The notes: a model not told the origin generated them from the letters alone. Positions 1-11,712 are shown, numbered from the stretch's first letter. The stretch: 64,000 nucleotides of DNA from Darksidea phi (GCA_030770425.1 JASJFT010000061.1:160060-224059), one strand, 5' to 3'. Translations and numbers: made by a program.

Positions 1-1
1 G

Positions 2-115
2 GCGCCTGCCTGCTGCCAGTGCGGCGCCCGGATCGTTGTCTGGGGAGAGTGGGTGGCACCGGTCTGTTTGAACTGCTACCACACGATCTGCAACGAGAGG
101 TGCATGGCTGTCTAG
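2..115 (+). CDS. 3' end of a gene cut by the window; Cys-rich C-terminus
   Basis: Frame 2 is open from the window edge to a TAG at 113-115 and encodes 37 residues. They contain a CCQC cluster and, about 20 residues later, a CLNC pair followed by two further cysteines (ICNERC). Paired cysteines suggest the end of a small zinc-binding region, but too little is visible to name a family. The gene would run rightward and converge on the dienelactone hydrolase gene, with about 345 bp between the two stops. The short length makes chance possible. Confidence 0.4.
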   Translation, partial: APACCQCGARIVVWGEWVAPVCLNCYHTICNERCMAV

Positions 116-459
116 ACTGGGTGGACAGAGGAGTGTGGTGGGTTGACGGGTAGAGGTGGTTCCAAAGGGGAGGCAAATGTTGCTAGGGTATATCTTTACG
201 AAGGTGCAGCATTAGTTAAAGGCCGCCGAGTGTTTTAGCATTCCTGCATGTATACATTCATTGCTTTTGTAGCAGTGTCTTAACGAATGAAAAAAGTCCA
301 AGCACACAATTACTATCTCTTTACAAATAACACACCCGCAACTACTCCAGGTAGATGTATCTAACAGAACATCCAAGGTGGTATTGCCCATTGAGGGTAG
401 CCAGGATACGCAGTCCAAAGGACGAGCGATGAGACTGCGCCGTGTACCAATAATACACC

Positions 460-1400
460 TCACAACCACCGTTTAAACCACTCGATAGCTTGCTCCTTCG
501 CCTCATCAGCCGCCCTTTCCTCCTTCTCAGCCCCCTCCCTCGCCCGAACTGTGAACCCATGCGGCACGCCCTCATAATACTTGATACTCCACCAGTACCC
601 CTGCTCCCCCTCCCCACTCCCAGCCTTCTCCCTCAACACCGCCTCCGTCTCTTGCATGACCTTATTCGGCAGCGCACGGTCCTCGGTCGCCTGCGCAATC
701 GTGACGGGCGTCTTGAACTTCATCACCGCATTCACAACATCATCCGGCATCTTGAGCCGCGACGGATGCGCGCAAAACTGCGCATCAATCAGACGTTCGC
801 TACCCCCAGGCACAGCAGGCTCCGAGCACATATTCATACTCTGATAGCCGCCCCAGCAAAAGCCCGCAACGCCCAACTTCGCCCCCTCGGGCAACTCGCT
901 CCTCACCGCCCGCGCATACTTCAGACTCGGCTCAAAACTAGCCTTCTTATTCGCCGCCGCCCTGTATAGAAAAGGCGCCCCCACCATTAACGCATTCACT
1001 AGATTCCAGGCTCTAGTAAGCTGGCCCCATAGATTCCACAGCGGCACTGGCGCCATGGCGGCATCCATCACGGGGAGGATGGAAGGCGACATGGCGCCGC
1101 CGGGAATGATGTCGGGGACGAGGACGCGCAGACCGGTTGCGGCGGCGTAGGAGTCGGCGAGGAGTTTGTTGTTGAGGAGCTTGAGGCCGAAGGCGTCGGT
1201 GTAGAAGATTATAGTGGAGCCGGATGATGCTGTCGGTGCAGGACCGGCGATGTACGTGGATACGCCGTGGAGAGTGGACATGGAGCCCTTGGGATTGCCC
1301 TACATGCAAGGTTCAGTAGGTTTCCAAGTTGTAATGCGGTTTGGAGTGTAGAGTTACGTACGGTGGCTTTACCGCCGCGGAAACAATCGGGGCAGGACAT
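460..1400 (-). CDS. Dienelactone hydrolase family protein
   Basis: This is an alpha/beta hydrolase of the dienelactone hydrolase family, enzymes that hydrolyse lactones or related esters; fungal members are mostly cytosolic and of unproven substrate. Two exons: 1400-1362 (MSCPDCFRGG...) and 1299-460, joined over a 62-nt intron with donor GTACGT and acceptor TAG in phase 0, giving 292 aa. The family triad is visible: nucleophile Cys161 in GFCWGG, Asp220 in ATEDRALP and His260 in GVPHGF. The short first exon with the CPDCFRGG motif fits fungal members and sets the start; the methionine at 1281 would lose it. Length is about right for the family. It looks intact. It converges with the partial gene at the left edge. 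Confidence 0.88.
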
Positions 1401-2771
1401 TGTGGTTGTTCTTTGGTCAATTGCGCTACGATGAAGCTTGAGGGCGCGACGCTGGATGCGGAAGCAAGTTGAAGTCAAATGTACGTATTGAAGTGCGACG
1501 CGACTAGCTCCCAAATATCGCTGCATATTTGTCCAATGCGGCAAGCTCTTTCATCCCAAAGTTATATATACGGGCGCGGGGCAATCAGGCGTCCAACCAT
1601 CCATGTCCCAACATCCGCATAACACCAGCTGATGTCAGTGAATCCAGTCGCAAACAATCGAATTGATACGGCCTACGCATTGAAACAAAACTGCAGAAGG
1701 ACCAAAAAGCTTTAGACACACTCTCTCCAGACCAATCGTTCGCTCGGTCCAAAAGCTTAGCGAGCTTCAACCGGCGACCGACATTCGCTTAAACGAAGCG
1801 GGTTTTACGGTGGGTTATGGGTGTTAACTCCGACGGCTTTAGGTGGCTCGAAAGGGCGACGAATCGGAGAAGGGCACAGCACACATTGCTCATTGCTTGA
1901 TGTTCGCGCGAAGAGCGAGGGATGTCGACGGAGAAAATGTATCGCGATGCGATGAGATGTGTGGGAAGAGAGCCGGCGCAAGAACAGTGGAAGAAACATC
2001 TAAGAGATCTTGACTTGGAAAAACACCGCGAGATGCTGTTATTCAAGGTCTCCTGTGCGTCCTACAGCCAATGAAGTGCGTCCACATACGGAGTACAGGT
2101 CCACCCATCCTATCACTGCAAATGTCTCACACTAACGCCCTTTCATCCGTATGTAGCCGGATACGTCATACTGTCCTAGGTCTGAAAACCATCGGATTCT
2201 ACATGTGTTCACAAGTGGCAAGTCAAGCTCGTACGCATGTGATGCAGCACGGGCCCCAATCGTACGATAAACACCAACGCAGTGTTTCAGCCAGCGAGGC
2301 AGTCTGAGAGGGGGGGGGGCCCGCCATAGTCCATGGTAAGTGTGAAGCTGAATCCCAAAAGAACTTCCACAGTCGACTTCGTCATATGGGAGCAGGAGTG
2401 CGCGATGACCGCATGCGCAACGAAGCTGAGATACATCACAAGAGATAGAAGGCGTGGAAGATGTGTTAAATGTTTCCAGCATTGGATGTATCGAATTATA
2501 CGAACATCTGTGTTTTGTGGTATTGCGCCTACTCCACCACCATGACCGGTATCGCCCTATTATCATACGAAAATGTCTCCAAGGCCCCCGAAGGGGAGAG
2601 ATGATCACGACCCACCACTCCAACGCCAAGGAACCGAGGACCGCAAAGAGATGAAACGACCAATCTGCAGTCTGAACGATTGGAAGGAAGGGTATCCGAA
2701 AAAGAGAAGGGAGATTACACGGGGAAATGGTGGTGATAGAACGTGATCCACGTGGGAGCTAGTCTAGAAAT
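1401..2771. other. Intergenic, no gene recognised
   Basis: About 1.4 kb between the 5' end of the hydrolase gene and the 3' end of the RGS gene. Only short ORFs without recognisable protein character occur on either strand. A run of nine G residues lies near 2312. It presumably holds the hydrolase promoter; I see no defined element. Confidence 0.5.
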
Positions 2772-4227
2772 CTAGAAAAAGTTACCATGCGGGACAGCGC
2801 AGAAGATGCCAACGATGACGATGGACATGACGAGAGCGCCAGCGATGGCCTGCAAGAAAATGGTGTCCTGTATCTGGCGAAGAGCGGGTTCCTGGATCCA
2901 AACCTCGCGGTCGAAGATCTTGCGGACGATGTTGCGCTTCTCGTACTTGGCGATCCATGGCTCGTCCTCATAGCTGTTGCTTGAAGCGTGAGGCTCGAGG
3001 CTGTCGCACGAATCGGTCTTCAAATCGGAGCTGGTCGCCTCGTCATCGGAGGTGAAGAGCTCCCACGGACGCAAGTGTCGGTGGTGCATACCGTGCAGGA
3101 CGACACACATGCCCTTCCAGGCGGCAATCAGCGTGGAGATACCGATGAGGAAGCCGACGATGGAAAGGACACGCCAGGCGCGACCAGCACTGCTGAGGGT
3201 GAGGACGATGGCAGCAACGAAGCCTCCAATAATGCCGGCAACACCGAGGCCGCGGGCGAATATGACACGAGGACGGTTGCCGTTGCAGATGGTCCAGCGG
3301 ATGAAGTTGGGATGCGCCTGGCAGCGGAGCGACCACTCGACGGTGGTGACAACCTTGCGGAAGGCAGACGGGTGGGTGGTGTTCTGAAGAGCATGGAGCA
3401 GGCCGGCGCGTTCCTTGGACGAGAGGTTGAGCTGGCGGGCACCCCCATCGGCAATGTAGATGGAGATGATGCGCGTGACCTCCTCACGATACGGCTGAAC
3501 AGACACTGCCGACGATGAGCGATTGGATCCTACCAGGGCAACAGGAATAGTCAGTCAAACTCACAGGGCTTCCACTTGAGACCGGCACCCTCAAACGCAC
3601 CCGTGGCGCGTAGAGTGTGGTCGGTCCTTCCTCTAGATGTCATGCTCGCATCATACGAGTCGAGAGACTCTCCGGCTTCGCGCTTCACGTCGCTGTTGGG
3701 AGTGCGCGGCGGGGTGAAGAAGGGATTGCTCTTCTCGACATCCGCCCTGGGCTCTTTGGTGAAGTCGGTGCCCTTGAAGATGGCGGCCGTCTCAGGGCTG
3801 GCGACCTTGGGGCGCACCGGCGTGTCCGAGTCGTGCTCGGCACACCACTCTGGCGAAAGAGCCCTCTCATTTGCGGGCAGCTCGTTGAAGCGCTTGGTGT
3901 AGCTGCGGAACCAGAGGTAGAACTGGAGGTTCTCGGCGGCCAGCTCGATGTACTTGAGGTAGTTCATGAAGTCGCGGGTGGTGCAGGGCTGCCAACGTCA
4001 GCGTGCATGGCCAGCCATGGATGGCTCGAAGGCGAACCTACCGGGCACGTGCCGCCGGAGATGATGCGGTCGAAGGAAATGGCTTCCGGGATACCGTGAG
4101 ACATGCCACTGCTGCTCGACCTGACCGACTCATCGATGGACTTTTGCTTCTCTTGGCCGTCGATGGAGTCGCGGGACGAGGCGTGAGAGACGCGTCCGGG
4201 GCGGCGATAGGCCAGCGAGTAGACCAT
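2772..4227 (-). CDS. rax1: RGS-domain membrane protein, Rax1-like
   Basis: Three exons, 4227-4042, 3988-3565 and 3505-2772 (introns 53 and 59 nt, phases 0 and 1), give 447 aa. The N-terminal half has the RGS-type helical segment beginning CTTRDFMNYLKYIE and AENLQFYLWFRSYTKRF, continuing after a Ser/Pro-rich insertion into SVQPYREEVTRIISIYI. The C-terminal half carries three hydrophobic segments: one starting GVAGIIGGFVAAIVLTL, one starting VLSIVGFLIGISTLIAA, and one just before the end (QAIAGALVMSIVIVGIF). An RGS domain followed by three C-terminal membrane spans is the architecture of fungal Rax1 proteins, which act in polarity or in regulation of growth and stress responses. Exon 3 starts at the splice site, since its first in-frame codons carry no ATG. 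It looks intact. The family call is from architecture and motif memory. Confidence 0.75.
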
Positions 4228-6394
4228 GTTGGCGGGTGTGGTTGTGGTTTGAGAGCGGGGAGGGAAGGCACGAGGGCGATGGGCAGGAAGCTGCTTGGAG
4301 GCTGCCCCAGCTCTATAAGCGAGCGACAGGGACACAACGTGGCGGGGAGTGAGGGTGAAGAAGAGCTGCAGTCGGATTGGGGGTCCGATGCGATGTGCAG
4401 TGAACGCAGCGCCGGGGTAGCGAGCGTGGTGGACGTGGTGGGGAGCGGGCTATATACACACGGCAGCGGTGGGCAGGCTGGCGGGCTCCATGCTGCTCGC
4501 GGCCCTGGGCTCGCGCGGGCCGCACACACGGATCAACTGGATGCTTCATCAGACTGTGCAAGAGCGTGGTTGACGATGCCGGACGCCGTGGTTGCGCATG
4601 GCAGAACTGTTAGGCGCCGCCACGTCGAGGTCGCCGTTCACCAGCCCACACTCCCCCGCTCCACGCCTGGGCTCCGAAAGCTCCGAAGGCTCCGAAGGCT
4701 CCGGAAGCATTTGCCAACGCAGACACCTCCGCCATGAGAATCGCATCCATTCAAGTGCACCTCGAAGCGCAGGCTCTGGCGAGGACGAGGTGAGGTCCAA
4801 TCTGCGTCCACGGGATTGGCTGTGGCGTCGCTAATCGGGGCAAGCCCCGCACGGCGATCATCGAGGGGATCCCGCTTCGGCTCTCGATTGAACCTTGCCG
4901 GGGCTCTCCTTTCTTCTTCTGGCAACCGCTCGACTCTGTCGTCCGCCCCATGGCAGGGCCGGGGCGTCAACGGTTTCTTGTCAAACCCGCCTTGATAGCC
5001 GAGGAACATTCCAAAGAACGGCGGTGCTTCGGCCTCGCAAAGTGAAGCACCAAGTACGGCAGGAGTTGAGGATACCGGCATCCCTAGATACGCACCCCAT
5101 GCAGCGTGATGCATTTCAGTCAGCCACGAACTGCAGAGCGAGCTGTGTGCTGGTGTTGACCACCTGTTGGCGGCCCCAATTCAAGCCAATCGGGCACCAT
5201 GATTGGCCCATCTGAGCCAGGGCCACTCGGCTTCGAGGACCAAGCTCCAGGACAATGGCAGACGCCCTGCCAACCTGATCAGTTCAGGCGTGCACACTTG
5301 TCTCTCTGCATCATGCTTTTGTCGCCGCATCGCCGTATCTAGCACAAAACAGACAATACCCTAGCGGTCGTGGCCAGATTGCGCCCCCACCGCATCTTCA
5401 CGCAGCCACCATTACACCTCAGGCAAAAGCAACCCTCCAAACCGCCATCCAGTGGATCCCAAACAATTCAGCCACCGAGAGCAAGCGCAACAGGCCGGAA
5501 CATTCCACCCATGATGTAATGGTTGTGAGCACACGTTTGCTTCTGCCGTCCCCCAGGGGCACGGCTCAAACGCTAAACACTGGGGTGTCCATTGCGTAAT
5601 CAATGGACCTATCGACACTTTCAACTCAACGCGAGATCAAAATATCCCCACAGCTCGTGGCGCATCGACTTAGAAGACGAACATGTTCTGAAGCAGAGAG
5701 TTCCTCAAAGGAGCTGACCAACTTGCCGAAGAAGTAGTGTGCTTAGCCTTGGTTTACAACCGCGAAGCTGTCCATATGTCAATTCGGATCGCCTCGAAGC
5801 CGTGCTACGACCATGGCTATTAGTCTGCACCCGCCAGCGGTTCAAATTGTTTGCACTAGGTGCCATTCAATGCGAGCACTCGAGACCGTGCCAAGCCATT
5901 GTCTACCTGAGCATCCAGCTCAAGCGATGCGGCGCCTCGTATTGATCATCGTTTCATTTCCCATTCAGCAATCCCATCGTTCTTGATGCGACCCACTGAT
6001 ACGATCCTAGATTGCCGACTTGTCTAGCGCGTATTTTGCGCCCGCAGACATAGCTTCCTCCGATTGGACACTAACTTTTGGACTTGTAATTGTCGCATGG
6101 CGGAGGTGGCACGGCCGCAATAGCGCGTCGGCCGAGACTTTCCTAATCTCGACACCATGCTTTTGGCGATCATGTCTCACCCAGGGTTCCGGCGAGAGAT
6201 TGCCTAGAATGCAGGCTGAGACCCGGACTCGAGGCTGTGTTCCCAGCCAAAAGGGGGAGCGAGCGCCCGTGTCGCACGAGGGTTGACCTTCTTCATGAAG
6301 TCGCCAAAAGGAACACCTAGAGGGAAAAAGAAATGAGGGCTTCTGCCGAGTGTCGAATTCGTGACTCACTATGCCGTCTCTTTGCCTTGCGACC
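4228..6394. other. Intergenic upstream of the RGS gene
   Basis: About 2.2 kb. The part nearest the RGS gene is GC-rich and has a TATATA stretch near 4450 on the minus strand that could serve its promoter. A degenerate 9-bp repeat (GCTCCGAAG-like, four copies) lies at 4671-4707. Open frames opposite the RGS gene and its promoter show no protein character. 5200-6390 holds no continuation of the truncated monooxygenase that I can recognise. Confidence 0.45.
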
Positions 6395-7048
6395 TCAGCC
6401 CTGCGGCCAAACTCTAAATTGCATATTTGGTATGTAGCCTGCTATATGTTCCATGCCCCAATGTTCTTCTTGTTTCAAGCTCTTGCGGACAGCCGAATGA
6501 ATGCCATCAGCGCCAATGACGAGAGGAGCTAATGCAGTCTTACCATTTTCGAACGCAAATTCGACCTGGTCCGGTCCGTCGGCGACGATGGTGGTCAGCT
6601 TGCTATTATACTGGACAGGGATCTGGCGCTCTCGTAGCATGGCCCGCATTTCATCAAGAAGCTCTTTGTGTATTATACGAATAGCCGGATAGCCATATAT
6701 TAACTCGGAGCCAAAGTAGTATTCGTCGGTGGTATTGTTTTGAGAATCCTTGAAGGCGAGAACATCCAACTGGAACGCGTGCTCACGGATACGTTGATAA
6801 ACCCCCACGCTATCGAGGACACGAAGAGCGTTGGGGGACAGTAAAATGCCGCCGCCTTGATCATGGTCCTCGGAGCGAGACTCGTAGACGGTGGATGGTA
6901 TGTGCAAGTCGTGTAGGGCGAGAGCGAGCGTAAGGCCCTATGAGTAATATCAGCACTGGCACGCCGTCAATTAGGGAAGATGCAGGCTACGTACTGCAAG
7001 GCCGCCACCAATGATGGCGACATGACTGGGAGGGGTTGTTAGCGTCAT
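6395..7048 (-). pseudogene. Truncated FAD-dependent monooxygenase
   Basis: Two exons, 7048-6995 and 6937-6395 (57-nt intron, phase 0), encode 198 aa. The start MTLTTPPSHVAIIGGGLAG carries the GxGxxG dinucleotide-binding loop of aromatic-ring FAD monooxygenases (salicylate hydroxylase-like), and VIGADGIHSAVRKSL matches the family's DG motif region. Family members are about 400-450 aa. Here the product diverges soon after the DG motif and stops at a TGA; the substrate-binding half and the GD motif that contacts the FAD ribityl chain are missing, and I find no trace of them downstream. I read it as a 3'-truncated gene, probably non-functional as a monooxygenase. It is divergent from the DUF3632 gene. 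Confidence 0.7.
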
Positions 7049-7599
7049 GGCAATTGTGTGGACTGGGTGTTGAAAGTAGCACAGGCACGTAGAGATAAGG
7101 CGGCGGGTGCAGACCTGAATTGACTGCGGAGCGACGAAAGAGGAGAGCTACCTATGGTATACATATGTGTACGAATAAAGACGTAACACAGATGCACAGA
7201 TGGGTGCTGCGCCCTATGGGCGTATCGATGCATTGGGAATAGGCGAAAGTAAGCTTAACGGGCTTCGATATCCTATCACTGCAGATGACCGTGCATCTCG
7301 GAAAGTACTGGAATAGATAATTTTAAACCTTAAATTCACTTCCCAGCTATTCAAGTTACCAGGAGTTTGGGTAGACACCTCCTCGATCAAGCAAAGCGCA
7401 GTTGAGAACTCGTCCAATAGATACCGCTAGCCTAGACGCGTGCGCCTCAGCCCAGCCCCACGCGACGTCACTCCGGACACACCCATCCTGTTGTGCTTCA
7501 TCACAACTCCTGCACTGCTATTGTACACGCTCTCCACATTTGCTCGTTTTGGTAGAATCTATCAAAAGAGACGCCAAATTACGGCTTGTGCGTGTCAAC
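7049..7599. other. Intergenic between divergent genes
   Basis: About 550 bp separate the truncated monooxygenase and the DUF3632 start codon. It must hold both promoters if both are transcribed. The frame upstream of the DUF3632 ATG is open back to 7402 but its composition does not look coding. No clear core promoter motif seen. Confidence 0.4.
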
Positions 7600-8523
7600 A
7601 TGGCAGCCATCGCAAAGCAAACCCACCAAATTGAACAAATCCTTTCCCAAAGCCTTCCGCTCCCTATTCAAATCGATAAAGTCGCCAAAATACGCGGCTG
7701 GTTCCGCCCACGCGACGACAGTATCTGGTTTCCACTCATTCAAGGCTACCTCGACGGAAAGGCCGATCTCGAAGAGACACTGCACAAAGTAACCGCCCCC
7801 GTCGATGAAGCCATAAACACAAACAAATTCGATGAGAATTTTCCCTGGTCGGATCTCTGGTACTCCGTCATCCATTCTGCGAAACGGCTGCCTCATCGCG
7901 ACGACGAGAGTTTTGAGAAGTTGATCTCCCTCATGAAGGCTTTCAAAGAGAGGGATGTCCCGGTGAAACAAAATGGAGAGCCCGTATATAAAGGGTTCCC
8001 CAACCTGGGAATTTGCCTGCGCGAGGCGTTCAACGACAGCCCCGGTGCCGGCGCGGGCTATACAGCACCCGAACGCAGTGCCTGGGCGAGTTATAATTAC
8101 TTCCTTGCAAGGCTAACACAGGAGGGCCTTTCCGACAACCCGATTTTTGCAATCTGGGCGCTTGGTGAAGCGCTCGAACAGAACTTTCCAAGTAGCGGCG
8201 AGGGCCAGCATATCCCTGCAACGAGGGTGCAGAAGATCGATGCTTTGGTGCCTGCAGCAGCATGGTGGGTGATAGGAGCAGGGAAGGCGTTGTATGAGAA
8301 AGATGAGGACGTAGATCCTAGACATGAGAAGAAAGAGGACAAGCTTGAGGATCTGAAAGAGGGAGAGAGGCTGTGGCCAGGAAATGCGAGGTTTAGCAAG
8401 GATAGATGGGCGTTTTGGAAGAGCAGGTTTGCAGAGTTTGCTGGGACGAAGGAGGTTGAGGAGGAGACAAGGGTGATAGCAGGTAAAGCGGTCGAGGCAA
8501 TGGAAAAGGCTGATGGATCTTGA
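7600..8523 (+). CDS. DUF3632 family protein
   Basis: Single-exon gene encoding 307 aa from the ATG at 7600. The same frame is open for another 66 codons upstream, but that stretch reads like leader DNA while MAAIAKQTHQIEQILSQ begins the conserved part. The protein is helical and soluble, with features I associate with the fungal DUF3632 family: WSDLWYSVIHSAKRLPHRDD followed by a leucine-rich segment, ARLTQEG...IWALGEALE in the middle, and a WPGNARFSKDRWAFWKSRF block near the C-terminus. No enzymatic motif or membrane span is visible and the family function is unknown. It converges with the rhodopsin-domain gene, the stops lying about 200 bp apart. Confidence 0.7.
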   Translation: MAAIAKQTHQIEQILSQSLPLPIQIDKVAKIRGWFRPRDDSIWFPLIQGYLDGKADLEETLHKVTAPVDEAINTNKFDENFPWSDLWYSVIHSAKRLPHRDDESFEKLISLMKAFKERDVPVKQNGEPVYKGFPNLGICLREAFNDSPGAGAGYTAPERSAWASYNYFLARLTQEGLSDNPIFAIWALGEALEQNFPSSGEGQHIPATRVQKIDALVPAAAWWVIGAGKALYEKDEDVDPRHEKKEDKLEDLKEGERLWPGNARFSKDRWAFWKSRFAEFAGTKEVEEETRVIAGKAVEAMEKADGS

Positions 8524-8722
8524 GTGCTGTAATAGGAAGAACGCAAAGTGGTGGACACGTTCCGAGTTGATGCCTCATCACACTGAATCGAGGATGGCTT
8601 ATTTCAACTCGATTAGAAAAAAAGAAAATAGAGAATGCGTCTACCGTTCAATCCTGCAGCTACCCCGTAGAAGATTGCGCCGTTATCTCCGTCTTCTGAC
8701 TCGCCGCATCCTCGTACGAAGG

Positions 8723-9909
8723 TCAGTACCCTGCATTCTTGCTCAGTTCCGTCATGCTGTGCATCTCAATCTCTTTTCGCACATATATGCCCTGCTCAAT
8801 GTCATCTCGGGTTCCATTTTTACCGAGCTTTGTGAGCCTGCTTTCCGACACCGTCCTATCGCTATGACCATAGGTCGACAGCAAGTGAGGGACTATTTTC
8901 TGGACCAAGGGCCGTAGTGTTGGAAGGCATGCGCATAAAATGCCGCAGTTCAGTTCAACAACTGACCAATACGCTGTCGGCGCGTTGTCCCAGAGGGGAT
9001 CGGTGGTATGAATGCCCTTGTGGAGGGTGGAAAGGCGGACGAGTGATAAGGTGCATGTGCTGGGATTGGTCAGCCTAATGAAAATAGAAATCGGTAAGAA
9101 GCAATTAGCTTACAAAAAACCAAGGCAGAAAAGACAGAGAAGAAGTACTCTTTGCCTTAACCGCAGTTGTAATTTGAGAACCGGAGCAATAGGAACGATG
9201 AAGATCATAAAGTCGGTGAAGATGTTCATGGAGGAGGTAAGGTACCAGACTGGCAAAGCTACGATGCACTTTCCCTTCATCTTGGGTTCAAAATTTTCAA
9301 GCGGCATGCAGGAGAAGGCGACGATGAACCTATGCGACATCAGTGCTTGAACGACGATATTATGTAAACATGTACTTACTCCTGCGCGATACCCCAGGCA
9401 ACAATACACATGAGGAGCCAGAAGCAGACCACTCGCGTCCTTGTATTGGGGAACACACGATGGTATAGATTGAGGAAGGAGATCTTGGTGATCGTTTGGG
9501 CGGCATTGTAGACGATAGTGCTCGCGTAGAGGGACTAGATGATGTAGATATTAATACAATGAGTGAGTTGAGAACAAGAGACATACCTTCAGTTGCTTTA
9601 CTGCATCAACTGGACCTACGACTGTTGTGTGCCGACCAAGTCCCCATCGCGTCTCTACGTAAAATGAGTGCACATCTTCCTAATCACGAGGTGCTACTCA
9701 CGAAGGATAGTAAGTACAGACACAGCGATAGCGAGGACCTGTGCTATACTGATCGTTACATCGTCCGCTCCAACGGTGTCAAGAATCCTCTTCCGAGTGT
9801 ACAGTCTAAGAACGACACTGACAGTAGAGAGGACGGCAAAGATGATGGCCAACGAATTGACAAGGGGCACCTGCGACTCTGTCCGCAGGGTAGTGTCAAC
9901 ATCCGTCAT
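8723..9909 (-). CDS. Rhodopsin-domain integral membrane protein (copy 1)
   Basis: Five exons, 9909-9702, 9654-9587, 9534-9380, 9329-9114 and 9059-8723, with introns of 47, 52, 50 and 54 nt; the coding length of 984 nt gives 327 aa. The hallmark order of the fungal rhodopsin-domain family is visible: a first membrane segment with VVLRLYTRK, DDVTISIAQVLAI, WGLGRHTT after the second span, YNAAQTITKISFLNQY-like third span (here SFLNLYHRVFP), SCMPLENFEPKMKGKC after span 4, NIFTDFMIFIVPIAP, and GFFTCTLSLVRL in the last spans. The last acceptor (9060) was chosen because it restores GFFTC; an alternative 15 nt upstream keeps frame but breaks the motif. The function of the family is unknown. Copy 2 lies about 12 kb downstream. 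Confidence 0.85.
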
Positions 9910-10309
9910 CCTCCTTGCTCTAGAACACGTCGTACTCGATATCGGAATAGCAAGAATGTCGTAGAAATAGAAATGGATATAGGTCCACATGAGCATTGTC
10001 CTAGCGCAGAGGACATTCCACTAGAATATATGTGTTCCACATATTTGTTCCTCGTCATATCCGGAAGCACTTTGGCAATATTATTGCCGACCGAATGCAG
10101 CGTCAAACTCTATTTGACTGGCAGCTAGGATCGGCCCTGGACCGCGAGGGTCTTCGGGACGCTGCGGAGTTTTGGCTAATACGCGAGCCGCCGCACCATT
10201 ATCCGGCATGATTGTGGGGCAAACGGTAGTCTTCGACACTGTACCGTTAGTTGGTCGCTCGTAACGAGCGGAGTCGGTAGATGCATGTGTGGTGATACAC
10301 AGGGCTCAC
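9910..10309. other. Intergenic, 5' of rhodopsin copy 1
   Basis: About 400 bp between the start of the rhodopsin-domain gene and the 3' end of a decayed gene. No feature recognised; it probably holds the rhodopsin gene promoter. Confidence 0.4.
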
Positions 10310-10985
10310 ACCCATACCTCGCAAGGCCCAGCCGAATCGTGGGTATCCTCTGGCACGACGGTGCTGATTCCCTGTGCATATGCCCAGCCTGGGTGATTTT
10401 GAGGGTCGGGCTTCGTCACCTGCCTGCACCTACATATGTAGGTTATTAAAAACTTGGTTAGCTTCTCATGGCGGTGTGGCTGACGTATAGTGGGGAAGAT
10501 CAGGGTCCAGAGCAGCTCCACTCCAATAAGCTTTGTACTAAGCGCACTACGTTAGTGATGTAACCTCGAGATAGTTTTCTCCACCCTCTCGGCGGGTGTC
10601 ATCTTGGACACGCGAGTATATGGGATAGCCTTGGGTGTTTTCGCTAGGTGAATATATTCTCTATTCATTAGGAGCATTGCACGACCGAACTTGGGCTCAT
10701 GTGCGACAAGGTGAGTAGCGAGCTGGCCAAAGCGCTAAGCGAGTCTTATCTAATTAGCGATAGGCGCGACACCAAGCTCGTCGCCTAAATGCTTCCACTT
10801 TGCGAGTATCATCTTTCGGAAGGCCCGATAGACATGAATCGCGGCCTAAATTTATGGCTATTCAATTAAAATACTTGTTTACATATACTTTACATTAGCT
10901 CGCCATGACACGATACACGCTTCTAGCCAGACTCACATGTCAGCCCTTGAGTATAGCTACTGTGCGCATTACGTGTTGACCAACT
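10310..10985 (-). pseudogene. Decayed gene of unknown family
   Basis: One minus-strand frame reads as protein across most of this stretch: VWLEACIVSWRAN, an apparent intron (about 10892-10850, GTAAAG...TTTAG), then AAIHVYRAFRKMILAKWK, a stretch ending RAMLLMNREYIHLAKTPKAI, PYTRVSKMTPAERVEKT, and VELLWTLIFPTIRQP. It is broken by TAG, TAG and TAA within the run, plus further stops at the 5' side, and ends at a TGA near 10310. Gln, Trp or similar codons converted to stop would fit C-to-T decay. I do not recognise the family; the run is too long and too protein-like to be chance. It could be a mobile-element gene or a lost host gene. Confidence 0.5.
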
Positions 10986-11081
10986 TAACCAGATTCTAGC
11001 CGTCAAAACAATAACCCACTTGAGTACCACCTTCGATTGTCAGCATCTGGTCTGGTGGTTGCCGAGACCGTACAGCGAGTC

Positions 11082-11712
11082 TCATCCCCTTCGCTGTAAA
11101 GACATACCACTCCGCCCTCTCTCACCCTCTTCCTCCTGGTCCTCATCTTCAAACACTATCGATACTCTGCTCTCCAACACAATCCTCTCCTCACCCCCTT
11201 TATCCATTCCGCTCTCTACCTCGTCGACCGCTCTGTGCAGTGCCCTCTCCCTTCCTTTCTTTCTCAAATAGCATGCTTCAAGTGCGACAATTAACAGCAC
11301 AATCCCGAGCACTCCAGCAGCTACCCCGATACCAATCTTGACCCCGGTATTAAGGTCCTTCGTGGGCTTCGCTGTTGGCGCTAGAGGATAGGTTGTAGCC
11401 GTCAACAAAGACGCTAGGGTGGATGAAGAAGCTTTAGAGATTACAGGAGTCGATGCCGACTTGATGGAGGAGATGGTTGTGGGTCGTTTTGATATCAAAG
11501 TAGACAAGTGCATCGCCGCACTAGTTTCGGGTACGCTCGATTTCAAACTCGAAAAGCATTCCTGCGACACATATTCGCGTGAGTAAAATGCTTCGTACGA
11601 GTGAATGAAACTAACGCACCGAACACGAGCTTTCTATATAGCTAACAATGCCATACACGGTCCACACATCGCTCGTGAGTAGCATGGCGAGGACCGACTT
11701 CGACAGGTTCAT
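11082..11712 (-). CDS. Single-pass membrane protein with Ser/Thr-rich ectodomain
   Basis: Two exons, 11712-11620 and 11561-11082 (58-nt intron, phase 0), give 190 aa. The order is a weakly hydrophobic N-terminus (MNLSKSVLAMLL), a Ser/Thr-rich segment of about 80 residues (SAAMHLSTLISKRPTTISS and onward), one strong membrane span (VKIGIGVAAGVLGIVLLIVA), a basic stop-transfer patch (LRKKGRER) and an acidic cytoplasmic tail (EDEDQEEEGERGR). This layout is shared by many fungal cell-surface proteins, including small wall-stress sensors, but no WSC or cysteine-rich domain is present, so the role is open. Only two cysteines lie in the ectodomain, near its start. Confidence 0.6.

Noticed and set aside
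4003..4737. 244-codon plus-strand ORF
   Set aside because: Antisense to exon 1 and promoter of the RGS gene; low-complexity Arg/Gly composition, no motif.
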